Shown: piece by piece, positions 17,874 through 25,159 of the stretch | Numbering within the stretch: position 1 is the stretch's first letter | Layout of the letters: each line of letters starts with the position of its first letter | Assembly: GCF_018603905.1 (NCBI RefSeq) | Contig: NZ_JAHFZZ010000047.1 | Coordinates: forward strand, 1 to 37,491 | Reading direction: 5' to 3' | Length of the DNA: 37,491 bases | Source of the DNA: Nonomuraea sp. NEAU-A123 | GTDB taxonomy: Bacteria > Actinomycetota > Actinomycetes > Streptosporangiales > Streptosporangiaceae | Made by a program: the position numbers and the translations under genes | The notes under the pieces: model-generated | Databases searched by the model: none | Told to the model about the DNA's origin: nothing | What the model saw: only the letters and a program-made list of their open reading frames with translations

Positions 17874-20800
17874 ATGAAAAAGGCCATGCGTGCCGGGCTC
17901 CTTCCGGCCACGCTCACCATCGCGTTAACCACTGGCGTCCCGACAGCCGCCGCGACCGCCGACCCGCCCGCCCCCGAGCTCGTCTACGAGTTCGACACCG
18001 ACGACATCAGCACCGGCTCCATCACCGACTCCTCCGGCAACGGCCTGAACGGGACCCTGGTCAACGGCTCCACGGCGGCGCTGGTGGCCGGGGCGGGCGA
18101 GGGCCACGCCCTGAGCCTGCCCGGCGGCTCCCCGAACTCCGACGGCGCCTACGTACAGGTGCCGCTGGCCGCGATCAAGGGCAAGACCGACCTGACGGTG
18201 TCGGCGCGCGTCAAGTGGGACGGCACCACCGCTCCGTGGCAATGGATCTACGCGCTGGGCAAGGACACCAGCCGCTACCTGTTCAGCACGCCGTTCAACA
18301 ACGACGGCCGCCTGCGTACGGCGATCACCTCCTCCTACGGTGGCGGTGAGGCCCAGGTCACCGGCTCGGCCCCGCTGCCGGCCAACGCCTGGAAGACGCT
18401 GACGGTCACCCTCGACACCGCCGCGAAGCGCATCACCACCTACCTCGACGGGGCCGCCGTCGGCTCCGCCGCCACCACCGTGACCGCCGCGGACCTGATC
18501 GACGCCACCACGACGTCGGCCGGGTTCATCGGACGCTCGTTCTATCCGGATCCGCTGTTCGACGGCGCGATCGACGATTTCCGCGTCTACGCCGCCGCGC
18601 TGTCCCCCGAACAGGTGGCCGCCGTCGTCGGCGGTGAGGTGCCCACACCGACCGGACTGGCCGAGAACACCTTCGCCGTCCGTACGATCATCGGCACCGC
18701 GCCGGCGCTGCCCGCCACGGTCCGCGCCACCTTCTCCGACGGCTACGACCGCGAGCTGCCCATCACCTGGTCACCGGTGAACCCGGGCGACTACGCCGCC
18801 GCCGGGTCCTTCACCGTGACCGGCACGGCCGGCGGCCGGCCCGTCACCGCGACCGTCACCGTGATCCGCGAAGGCCAGCTCGCCATCGACCTCGGCAAGG
18901 ACACCGGCCCCTTCCACGGCGGCGCGTCCGGCACGCTCTACGGCCTCTATGGCCCGGGGGTGCCGACGAACAACCTGATCGAGGGCATGCGCCTGCGTAC
19001 CGTCTCGACCAAGGCCCAGGACGGCGCGCAGCACCCCGGCGCCGACGCGCTCGAGGTGGTCAAGCCGCTCGCCGACAGCACCGACGGCGACGTGTACATC
19101 TACATGACGGACATCCACCGCGGCTTCCCCTACCAGTGGCCGGGGAGCACGCCGCAGGAGAAGCTCGACCAGTTCAAGCAGAAGATCGCCAAGCAGGTCG
19201 ACCAGGCCCTCCAGCTCGACCCGAAATATCAGGACAACATCGTCTTCGTGCCGTTCAACGAGCCCGAAGGCAACATGTTCGGCACGGGCGAGTGGAGCTA
19301 CAACGGGGTGAGCTGGCTCAGCGACCCGCGCGACTACTTCCAGGCGTGGGACGACGTGTACGCGCTCATCAAGGGCAGGATGCCGGCCGCGCGGATCGCC
19401 GGACCCAACACCAGCGTGCTGTACGCCCAGGTGAAGGGCTACCTCGAGCACGCCGTCAAGGCGGGCACCGTGCCCGACGTGCTGACCTGGCACGAGCTCA
19501 GCCACCCCGAGCAGGTGCGGGAGAGCGTCAAGCGCTACCGCGAGATGGAGGCCGCGGTCTTCGCCGGCACGAAGTACGCCGGGAAGAAGCTGCCCATCAA
19601 CGTCAACGAGTACGCCTTCAACTACCACACCTCGGTTCCCGGCCAGATGATCCAGTGGGTGTCGGCCATCGAGGAGTCGAAGATCGACGCCGACATCGCG
19701 TACTGGAACATCGACGGCAACCTGTCCGACTCCGCCGTCCAGGCCAACCGGGGCAACGGCCAGTGGTGGCTGTTCAACGCCTACGGCAGCATGAGCGGTC
19801 ACACGGTGCCGGTCACGCCGCCGTACCCGGGCCAGAACTACACCCTGCAGGGCGTCGCGACGCTCGATCCCGGAAAGAGGCAGGCCCGCGCGATCTTCGG
19901 CGGCGCCGACAGCGCCGGGCACATCCGCTTCGAGAACGTCCCCGCCGACCCCTTCGGCCGCACCGTGCACGCCTGGGTGCGGGAGATCCCGTGGACGGGC
20001 CAGATCGGCGACTCCGCCCAGCCGGAGATCATCACCGAGCACGACGTCGCCGTCAAGGACGGCACCGTGGTGTTCGACTTCGGCAGCGGCGACCTGCCCA
20101 GGCTGAAGGAGTCGTCGGCGTACGAGATCGTGCTCACCCCCGCCGGCTCGGGGACCGCGACGTCGCCCGCGCCGAAGTTGTGGGAGCGGTCGTACGAGGC
20201 CGAGGACGCCAAGTACACCGGCACCGGCTACAGCCGCAACGGCCCCGAGGGCTCTCCCGCGGACGTGTCGAAGTTCTACACCTCCGGCCGCTACAACGTC
20301 GGCGGCCTGCGTACCGGCTCGGACGGAGTGCTCGACTTCACGGTCGAGGTCCCGCGCGCCGGCCGCTACGACCTCGGCGTCTTCGCCAACTCGCTCAACA
20401 CCTTCGACCGGGTACGCGAGCAGGGGCCGACCAACGTCTTCGTCCGCGTCGACGGGGCCGCCGAGCAGGAGCTGTTCCTGCCGCTCGGCTACAAGTGGGT
20501 GGTGTGGGACCACGCGGACACCACCGTCGAGCTCACCGCGGGCAAGCACCTGATCTCCCTGGCGGCGCGGAGCCTCGACGGCGCCAAGGTCACCAAGGGC
20601 GACGCGATCGTCGACCGGATCCTGCTGTCGCTGCCGAACCCGGCGGCGGCGACCTCGACCTACGAGGCCGAGCTCGCCGACCTGCGCGGCGCCCGCACGT
20701 CCTACTCCGCCGCCGTGAAGGGCAGCGCGGTCTCCGGCTCCGGGGGCGTCGAGGCCGGCCGTGGCCAGTCGGCCACCTTCTGGGTCTACTCCGCCAAGGA

Positions 20801-21500
20801 CACCGCGGCCGCACTCGACCTCAAGATGTCCGGCTCCGGCAGGGCCTCGGTGACCGTCAACGGCCTGGAGGTGATGGACGCCCGGCGCGGCGCCGCCACC
20901 GCGGCGGTATCCCTGTCAGGTGGCATCAACAAGGTCACGGTCACCGGCAAGTCCGGCACGTCGCTCATCGACCGCCTCGACGTACGGCAGGCCGTCGGCG
21001 CACTGCCGGCCACCGTTTACGAGGCGGAGGCCGCCCAGCTCGCCGGGACCGCGAAGGTCGCGCAGCTTTCTCTGGCGAGCGGCAAGGCCGCGGTCACCGA
21101 TGTCGGTGGCGCGCCCGGGAATGACAGCACGCTCACCTTCAAGGTTCAGGCGGCCGGCTCCGGCACGTACGCCCTGCGCATCCGCTATGCCAACCCCGAA
21201 CAGTCGGCCGCCACGCACTACAACCCGGACCCGCTCGCCAGGCACGCCGACATCTCGGTGAACGGCGGCGCCGCGCAGCGCGTGCTGTTCCCGCACAGCT
21301 TCCACGAGAACAACTTCTGGGAGCTCACAGTCCCGGTGAAGCTGAAGAAGGGAGAGAACACGCTGCGGTTCTCCTCAGCGGAACTCCCGAACTTCGACGG
21401 CACCACCTACGCCTCGCAGACCTTCCCCGGAGTGCTCCTGCGCTCGCAGTACGCCCCGGTGATCGACAAGATCACGGTCGCGCCCTTCAGCAAAAGGTAG
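17874..21500 (+). CDS. Secreted multidomain glycoside hydrolase (LamG, Big, clan-A-like core, three CBMs)
   Basis: A 1208-residue exported enzyme. Signal peptide about 1-30; LamG/concanavalin-like domain about 36-250 (ELVYEFDTDDIS to IDDFRVYAAALSPEQ); bacterial Ig-like domain about 260-330; catalytic core about 335-650 with FVPFNEPEGN (putative acid/base Glu463) and INVNEYAF (putative nucleophile Glu579); a beta-sandwich to about 755; then three carbohydrate-binding modules of CBM35/CBM6 type starting YEAEDAKYTG (774), YEAELADLRG (930) and YEAEAAQLAG (1049). The core is paralogous to the hydrolase at 9694-11382. GAGGGAAG precedes the ATG at 17874. It is divergent from the lacI-type gene and carries the shared operator. 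Probably cuts a plant or microbial arabinose-containing polymer outside the cell; specificity is unknown and not assignable by eye. Confidence 0.87.
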   Translation: MKKAMRAGLLPATLTIALTTGVPTAAATADPPAPELVYEFDTDDISTGSITDSSGNGLNGTLVNGSTAALVAGAGEGHALSLPGGSPNSDGAYVQVPLAAIKGKTDLTVSARVKWDGTTAPWQWIYALGKDTSRYLFSTPFNNDGRLRTAITSSYGGGEAQVTGSAPLPANAWKTLTVTLDTAAKRITTYLDGAAVGSAATTVTAADLIDATTTSAGFIGRSFYPDPLFDGAIDDFRVYAAALSPEQVAAVVGGEVPTPTGLAENTFAVRTIIGTAPALPATVRATFSDGYDRELPITWSPVNPGDYAAAGSFTVTGTAGGRPVTATVTVIREGQLAIDLGKDTGPFHGGASGTLYGLYGPGVPTNNLIEGMRLRTVSTKAQDGAQHPGADALEVVKPLADSTDGDVYIYMTDIHRGFPYQWPGSTPQEKLDQFKQKIAKQVDQALQLDPKYQDNIVFVPFNEPEGNMFGTGEWSYNGVSWLSDPRDYFQAWDDVYALIKGRMPAARIAGPNTSVLYAQVKGYLEHAVKAGTVPDVLTWHELSHPEQVRESVKRYREMEAAVFAGTKYAGKKLPINVNEYAFNYHTSVPGQMIQWVSAIEESKIDADIAYWNIDGNLSDSAVQANRGNGQWWLFNAYGSMSGHTVPVTPPYPGQNYTLQGVATLDPGKRQARAIFGGADSAGHIRFENVPADPFGRTVHAWVREIPWTGQIGDSAQPEIITEHDVAVKDGTVVFDFGSGDLPRLKESSAYEIVLTPAGSGTATSPAPKLWERSYEAEDAKYTGTGYSRNGPEGSPADVSKFYTSGRYNVGGLRTGSDGVLDFTVEVPRAGRYDLGVFANSLNTFDRVREQGPTNVFVRVDGAAEQELFLPLGYKWVVWDHADTTVELTAGKHLISLAARSLDGAKVTKGDAIVDRILLSLPNPAAATSTYEAELADLRGARTSYSAAVKGSAVSGSGGVEAGRGQSATFWVYSAKDTAAALDLKMSGSGRASVTVNGLEVMDARRGAATAAVSLSGGINKVTVTGKSGTSLIDRLDVRQAVGALPATVYEAEAAQLAGTAKVAQLSLASGKAAVTDVGGAPGNDSTLTFKVQAAGSGTYALRIRYANPEQSAATHYNPDPLARHADISVNGGAAQRVLFPHSFHENNFWELTVPVKLKKGENTLRFSSAELPNFDGTTYASQTFPGVLLRSQYAPVIDKITVAPFSKR

Positions 21501-21520
21501 CGACTGACCCTTCCGAGCCC

Positions 21521-21551
21521 GCCCGTGTCTCGACCGCTGCGAGGCACGGGC
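21521..21551. terminator. Strong bidirectional terminator hairpin
   Basis: GCCCGTG-T-CTCG on the left pairs with CGAG-G-CACGGGC on the right around a seven-base loop, giving 11 pairs with one mismatch. It lies between the convergent stops of the large hydrolase and the HxlR gene and could serve both. Confidence 0.7.
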
Positions 21552-21567
21552 GCGCCCGGGATGGGAA

Positions 21568-21939
21568 CTAACGCCCCTGATAGCTCTCGCGGGCGGCGGT
21601 GACCTGGGGCATGCGGTCCTCCAGCCAGGAGATGAGGGGGACCAGATGCTCGGCGGCTTCGCGGCCGAGCGGGGTGAGGCTGTATTCGACCCGGGGCGGG
21701 ATCGTGTGCTCGGCCACGCGCAGCACCATGCCGTCGCGTTCGAGGGCCTGGAGGGTCTGCGACAGCATCTTCTCGCTCACCCCGTCGACGCGGCGGCGCA
21801 GCGCGTTGAACCGGTAGGACCCCTCGTGCAGGGCCGCCAGCGCCAGAATCGCCCAGCGGCCGGTGATGGTCTCCAGCACCGTGCGGGAGGTGCACTTGCG
21901 TGAGAAGACATCGGCCACCAGGTTCTCGAACTCCTCCAT
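21568..21939 (-). CDS. HxlR-family transcriptional regulator
   Basis: A 123-residue winged-helix regulator of the HxlR family. The hallmarks are the early cysteine in FSRKCTSRTVLETITGRWAILAL, the segment LHEGSYRFNALRRRVDGVSEKMLSQTLQALERDGMV and the wing PPRVEYSLTPLGREA. The single N-terminal Cys is the redox or electrophile sensor in QorR/HypR-type members. ATG at 21939 is chosen because it begins the family-typical MEEFENL and has AAGGTAG six bases upstream. It is divergent from a QorB-like reductase gene, its likely target. Confidence 0.9.
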   Translation of the reverse strand: MEEFENLVADVFSRKCTSRTVLETITGRWAILALAALHEGSYRFNALRRRVDGVSEKMLSQTLQALERDGMVLRVAEHTIPPRVEYSLTPLGREAAEHLVPLISWLEDRMPQVTAARESYQGR

Positions 21940-21961
21940 ACGTGCTACCTTACGCCCTAGC

Positions 21962-21994
21962 AAGCACTTACGTTTAGAAAGTACTAACTTCTAG
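21962..21994. promoter_or_regulatory. Direct repeat in the hxlR-type/reductase intergenic region
   Basis: AAGCACTTACGTTTAG (21962-21977) and AAGTACTAACTTCTAG (21979-21994) match at 12 of 16 positions with a 17-base period. Direct repeats in this position fit binding sites of HxlR-family regulators and lie between both start codons. Confidence 0.5.
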
Positions 21995-22009
21995 GGGAGT
22001 ACAGCAATC

Positions 22010-22846
22010 ATGATCGTGGTGACCGGAGCCAGCGGACATCTGGGCCGACTGGTGATCGAGGACCTGAAGCAGCGCGTGGCGGCATCGGAGATCGTCGCGG
22101 CCGCACGCACCCCGGAGAAGGCCGCCGACCTGGGCGTCGAGGTCCGGGAAGCCGACTACGACCGGCCGGAGACGCTCAAGAGCGCACTACAGGGCGCCAC
22201 CAAGGTGCTGCTCATCTCGGGCATCGACCCCAACCGGGTGCGGCAGCACGCCGCGGTCGTGGACGCGGCCAAGGAGGTCGGGGCCACGCTCGTCTACACC
22301 AGCGCGCCCAAGGCCGACACCACCGAGGCCGGCCTCGCCGCCGATCACCGGGCCACCGAGGAATACATCAAGGCGTCCGGCGTGACGTACACGATCCTGC
22401 GCAACAACTGGTACCACGAGAACTACGAGCAGTCGATCACGACGGCCCCCCAGCTCGGCGCCGTCTACGGCGCCGCCGGCGACGGCCGGATCGCCTCGGC
22501 CTCCCGCGCGGACTATGCCGCGGGAACGGCCGCCGTGCTGACCGGAACGGGCCACGACGGCAGGGTGTACGAGCTGGCGGGCGACACCGCCTGGAGCCTC
22601 GCCGACCTGGCCGCCGAGATCTCCGAGGTCACCGGCAAGGACGTCACCTACCAGAACCTGCCGAAGGACGACTACGCCGGCGTCCTGGCCGGCGCCGGCC
22701 TCCCGGGTCCGTTCGCGGAGCTCATGGCCGACGTGGACGTCAACATCTCCCGTGGCTGGCTCGCCGACACCCCCGGCACGCTGAGCGACCTCATCGGCCG
22801 CCCGACCAGGACGGTCGGCGACTACGTCCGCTCCCTGCTCGGCTGA
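22010..22846 (+). CDS. NmrA/QorB-like NAD(P)H-dependent quinone reductase
   Basis: A 278-residue atypical short-chain dehydrogenase of the NmrA/QorB type. The Rossmann glycine motif VTGASGHLG is at residues 4-12, followed by AARTPEK (NADP phosphate contact) and ATKVLLISG. The usual SDR Tyr-x-x-x-Lys is absent, as expected for QorB-like proteins; RNNWYHENYEQSI and the C-terminal SLADLAAEISEVTGKDVTYQNL agree with YtfG (E. coli quinone oxidoreductase 2). GGGGAG lies about ten bases before the ATG. Divergent from the HxlR gene; that pairing is well known for quinone and electrophile stress, so detoxification of quinones is the probable role. Confidence 0.88.
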   Translation: MIVVTGASGHLGRLVIEDLKQRVAASEIVAAARTPEKAADLGVEVREADYDRPETLKSALQGATKVLLISGIDPNRVRQHAAVVDAAKEVGATLVYTSAPKADTTEAGLAADHRATEEYIKASGVTYTILRNNWYHENYEQSITTAPQLGAVYGAAGDGRIASASRADYAAGTAAVLTGTGHDGRVYELAGDTAWSLADLAAEISEVTGKDVTYQNLPKDDYAGVLAGAGLPGPFAELMADVDVNISRGWLADTPGTLSDLIGRPTRTVGDYVRSLLG

Positions 22847-22850
22847 CCAC

Positions 22851-22985
22851 CTATGGGCATACGCACTCGTGCTCCGTCAGCCTCGGCCCGAGCCGCCGCA
22901 GCAGGTTGTGGATCGCCCGCCGACGCCCGAAGAACAGCTCACTCCTGTCACTCTCGAACGGCGCCAGCCCCTGGTACGGGCACAC
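22851..22985 (-). pseudogene. Fragment of an nSTAND1-type ATPase
   Basis: A 44-codon frame ending in TAG at 22851-22853 reads VCPYQGLAPFESDRSELFFG followed by RRRAIHNLLRRLGPRLTEHE. CPYxGLxxFxxxDxxLFFGR is the highly conserved entry of the novel STAND NTPase domain that in actinobacteria sits between an effector domain and WD40 repeats. Here it breaks off before the Walker A motif, and upstream there is only low-complexity coding-like sequence. I read it as a relic of a large nSTAND-WD40 protein. Confidence 0.6.
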
Positions 22986-23088
22986 CCGTCCCACTCCCGA
23001 GACGACCGCCGCCGGGCGGCTGGCGCTTCCCGCCGCCCGGCGCCAGGGACCTCCGGCCGCCGAAGCGCAGCAACAGGCCGGCCCGCCG

Positions 23089-23313
23089 CTAGGTCCTGTA
23101 GCGGAAGAGGATCCGGCCGCGGGTGAGGTCGTATGGGCTGAGCTCCACGAGCACCCGGTCATACGGCAAGATCTTGATGTAGTTCTTCCGTATCTTCCCG
23201 CTGATGTGCGCTAGCACCTTGTGCCCGTTCTCGAGCTCCACCTTGAAGGTGGCGTTGCGCAGGCACTCGATAACAGTGCCTTCGACTTCGATACCGCCTG
23301 CTGTTCTTGTCAT
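23089..23313 (-). CDS. infA: Translation initiation factor IF-1 paralogue
   Basis: A 74-residue S1/OB-fold protein: IEVEGTVIECLRNATFKVELENGHKVLAHISGKIRKNYIKILPYDRVLVELSPYDLTRGRI. This is unmistakably IF-1, which binds the ribosomal A site during initiation. Its N-terminus (MTRTAGG) differs from the usual MAKKDGA and no ribosomal-protein or rpoA genes adjoin it, so this is most likely a second copy beside the main infA of the rpmJ-rpsM region. AAGGG lies seven bases before the ATG. It lies 148 bases downstream of the GNAT gene on the same strand and may share its transcript. Confidence 0.93.
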   Translation of the reverse strand: MTRTAGGIEVEGTVIECLRNATFKVELENGHKVLAHISGKIRKNYIKILPYDRVLVELSPYDLTRGRILFRYRT

Positions 23314-23461
23314 ACTCTCGCCCTTCTCGGGTCGATGACTGTGCGGTTGTCGCGGGCTGCGGCCGCGCCCGGTCATCCCACGCGTTACCGGAGCCGCTGC
23401 TCGCTCACCAGGTCGACTGTGCCGCGGGCCCGGCCCCTCGCGCGGTGATGCGGTGGGGACG

Positions 23462-24259
23462 TCAGCGGAGCACGAACTCCAGGTTGCTGCTCGCACGCCG
23501 GGCGCCGACACCCTCGAACAGCGCCATGGCCGCCCCGTTGGATTCGGTCACTTCGGCCGATGCCGTTGCGATCCCGCAGCGGTGCAGCGAACCCAGCACG
23601 TGGGCGAGCAGCGCCCGGGCGATACCGCGGCGGTGCCGGTCGCGCCGGACTGCGATCAGCCCGATCCGTGGCTGCCGGGTCACCCGCACCACCCGGATCA
23701 GTCCCACATATTCGCCGGACTGTGCTGCCACCGCGTACTTCGACGGGTCCACCAAGGTATCGCCGTCCGGGCGGGGCAACACCTCAGCCGGCATCTCCTG
23801 CCATCCGACGGTGGCCTCGACTTCGTCGCGAACCACGCGGTCCAACGTGCGCAGAGGACTCTCCTCCGCCTCGCCGACGGCCACTATCGTCACGCCCGAC
23901 GGCGGTAGCACTGAGCCGAGTCCCGTGACCCGCGGGTCGGTGGGCACGAGGTACTCCCACTCGCGGCGTCGGGTCGTGAAGCCGACTCGCTCCCAATGGG
24001 ACGTCAAGTCGAGGTCGGCCTCGTCAACCACCGTGTACAGCGGCGTTGGCAGGTCCGCCAGCATGGCATCGGCGAGTTGGTCGAAGACCGCGCCGTGCCA
24101 CGCGTCGATGCTGAGGAAGGTCCGCCCGTCGGGCCTGCGCGAAGCGTAGCCGCGGCCGACCGTCCGGTCGTCCTCCACAGCGTGCCATTGTCTCTCCGCG
24201 ACGCGCGTGATCACTGCGGCATGCTCGCCCATGCCCGAAGTGAAATGCACAGAATTCAT
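23462..24259 (-). CDS. Tandem GNAT-family N-acetyltransferase
   Basis: A 265-residue protein. The C-terminal half (about 125-265) is a full GNAT domain: SGEYVGLIRVVRVTRQPRIGLIAVRRDRHRRGIARALLAHVL, where RRDRHRRGIAR is the acetyl-CoA pyrophosphate loop, then ATASAEVTESNGAAMALFEGVGARR. The N-terminal half shows a degenerate GNAT-like pattern (GRTFLSIDAWHGAVF; WERVGFTTRRREWEYLV). The acceptor is not evident; small molecules or antibiotics are possible. ATG at 24259 has AAAGG nine bases upstream. The 5' region is exceptional: a promoter with an A-rich box, a 19-codon leader with its own strong ribosome site, and two hairpins, all pointing to induction by translational stress. Confidence 0.87.
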   Translation of the reverse strand: MNSVHFTSGMGEHAAVITRVAERQWHAVEDDRTVGRGYASRRPDGRTFLSIDAWHGAVFDQLADAMLADLPTPLYTVVDEADLDLTSHWERVGFTTRRREWEYLVPTDPRVTGLGSVLPPSGVTIVAVGEAEESPLRTLDRVVRDEVEATVGWQEMPAEVLPRPDGDTLVDPSKYAVAAQSGEYVGLIRVVRVTRQPRIGLIAVRRDRHRRGIARALLAHVLGSLHRCGIATASAEVTESNGAAMALFEGVGARRASSNLEFVLR

Positions 24260-24273
24260 AGGTTGTTGCCTTT

Positions 24274-24321
24274 CGGGATTGCCTTGTCGAGGCGCTCCCG
24301 GCGACACCTACGTCAATCGCC
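24274..24321 (-). promoter_or_regulatory. Two consecutive hairpins between leader peptide and GNAT gene
   Basis: On the transcript, GGCGA...TCGCC (24321 to 24300) encloses the leader's stop codon, and CGGGA-GC-GCCT-CGACA-AGGC-AA-TCCCG (24300 to 24274) ends right before the AAAGG ribosome site of the GNAT gene. A ribosome stalled on, or finishing, the leader would decide whether the first hairpin forms, as in attenuators. No T-tract is seen, so control could be at translation. Confidence 0.5.
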
Positions 24322-24367
24322 CGACCGTGACGGCAATGGGGAGCACCCACATTGATACAGCGTTCAT
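24308..24367 (-). CDS. Leader peptide upstream of the GNAT gene
   Basis: A 19-codon open frame, MNAVSMWVLPIAVTVGRLT, with the ribosome site GAGGAGGT seven bases before its ATG, the strongest ribosome site in this part of the window. It ends in TAG at 24308-24310, 48 bases before the GNAT start, and its stop lies inside a hairpin. Short, hydrophobic leader peptides of this kind precede inducible antibiotic-resistance genes. Too short for family assignment; its reality rests on the ribosome site and position. Confidence 0.55.
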   Translation of the reverse strand: MNAVSMWVLPIAVTVGRLT

Positions 24368-24404
24368 GGGTCTCACCTCCTCGCTCGATGTCACGGTCTG
24401 CGGG

Positions 24405-24442
24405 ACGCTATCAGCCCGAGCATCGTTCCGTCCAACCATTTT
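24405..24442 (-). promoter_or_regulatory. Promoter of the GNAT leader with A-rich upstream box
   Basis: On the minus strand, AAAATGG (24442-24436) abuts TTGGAC (24435-24430), and after 17 bases GATAGC (24412-24407) follows. An A/T-rich box touching the -35 element is the feature described for WhiB7-dependent promoters of actinobacterial resistance genes. Transcription would start near 24398, giving an approximately 140-base leader. Confidence 0.5.
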
Positions 24443-24565
24443 CCCGCCGACCAACTGGGCGGTCCTGCGCAATCAGCATTCATTGGTCACAAACCCGGCC
24501 CCGGACGCGGATCTTTGTCAACCGTGAACGTCGAGCGGAATCCAGGCAGACGGTCGCCTATGGTC

Positions 24566-24578
24566 GTTACGCTGTAAC
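24566..24578. promoter_or_regulatory. Palindrome GTTAC-GCT-GTAAC
   Basis: A perfect 5+5 palindrome of the type often bound by TetR-family repressors. It lies about 80 bases upstream of the small membrane protein gene and 125 bases upstream of the GNAT promoter on the other strand. The 24443-24655 interval otherwise holds no gene I can support. Confidence 0.35.
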
Positions 24579-24655
24579 AATGCCCTCTGGTGACGTCGCC
24601 GCAGTTGCATGGCGCCGGGGCAGGCTTGCCACTGCCGCACGCCGAGGAGCCCTAA

Positions 24656-25021
24656 ATGACGAGCCGCCATTCTGGACCCGCCCGGCCATCAGGCACAGAA
24701 TCGACTCCAGCTGAGGAGCAGCTTGCGATGGTGCACTGGCACCTCTTGCGAAGCGATCAGCCAGTTCAGGGACCACATGGCTCCCCCCGCGTTCCTGTAC
24801 TGCTACGCCGAGACCAGCAGAATCTCGGAACCTTCGACGCCTTCAGGCACCGAGTGGTCACGGCATCGCCCGACGAGCTCCTCGAGTTCGCACTCGCCGA
24901 GTTGTGGCGATGCGGACGCCTCCACGAGTATCGCTACCGAAGAATCCGCATCGCGATGTGCTGGCTCGTCGCAGCGCTCGTCCTCTTCTTGGCCGCCGCC
25001 GCAGCCTCGACAATCCGCTGA
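24656..25021 (+). CDS. Small protein with one C-terminal membrane helix
   Basis: A 121-residue protein with GAGGAG seven bases before its ATG, which supports the start. The N-terminal 55 residues are polar and unremarkable. The C-terminal part, DELLEFALAELWRCGRLHEYRYRRIRIAMCWLVAALVLFLAAAAA, has an amphipathic helix with basic residues leading into one membrane helix. This ending resembles the C-terminal helix of Pycsar-effector (PycTM) proteins, which normally have two more membrane helices before it; none are present here, so it could be a shortened relative or the likeness could be coincidental. Neighbouring genes are not clearly linked to it. I do not assign a function. Confidence 0.5.
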   Translation: MTSRHSGPARPSGTESTPAEEQLAMVHWHLLRSDQPVQGPHGSPRVPVLLRRDQQNLGTFDAFRHRVVTASPDELLEFALAELWRCGRLHEYRYRRIRIAMCWLVAALVLFLAAAAASTIR

Positions 25022-25159
25022 TCGTGACCATCCCGGCTTTATCAGGCTGTGGCAATGGCGGGCATTCCGATGTTCCGTGCCTTGCACGTTCTGGTGGACT
25101 TACTCGGCGGGTCGCCGACACCGGGGCGGGCGGAGTAACGCGCGGAGGGCGGCCGAACC

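Noticed and set aside
18771..20549. Long minus-strand frame within the large hydrolase
   Set aside because: Antisense shadow; the plus strand shows continuous domain architecture.
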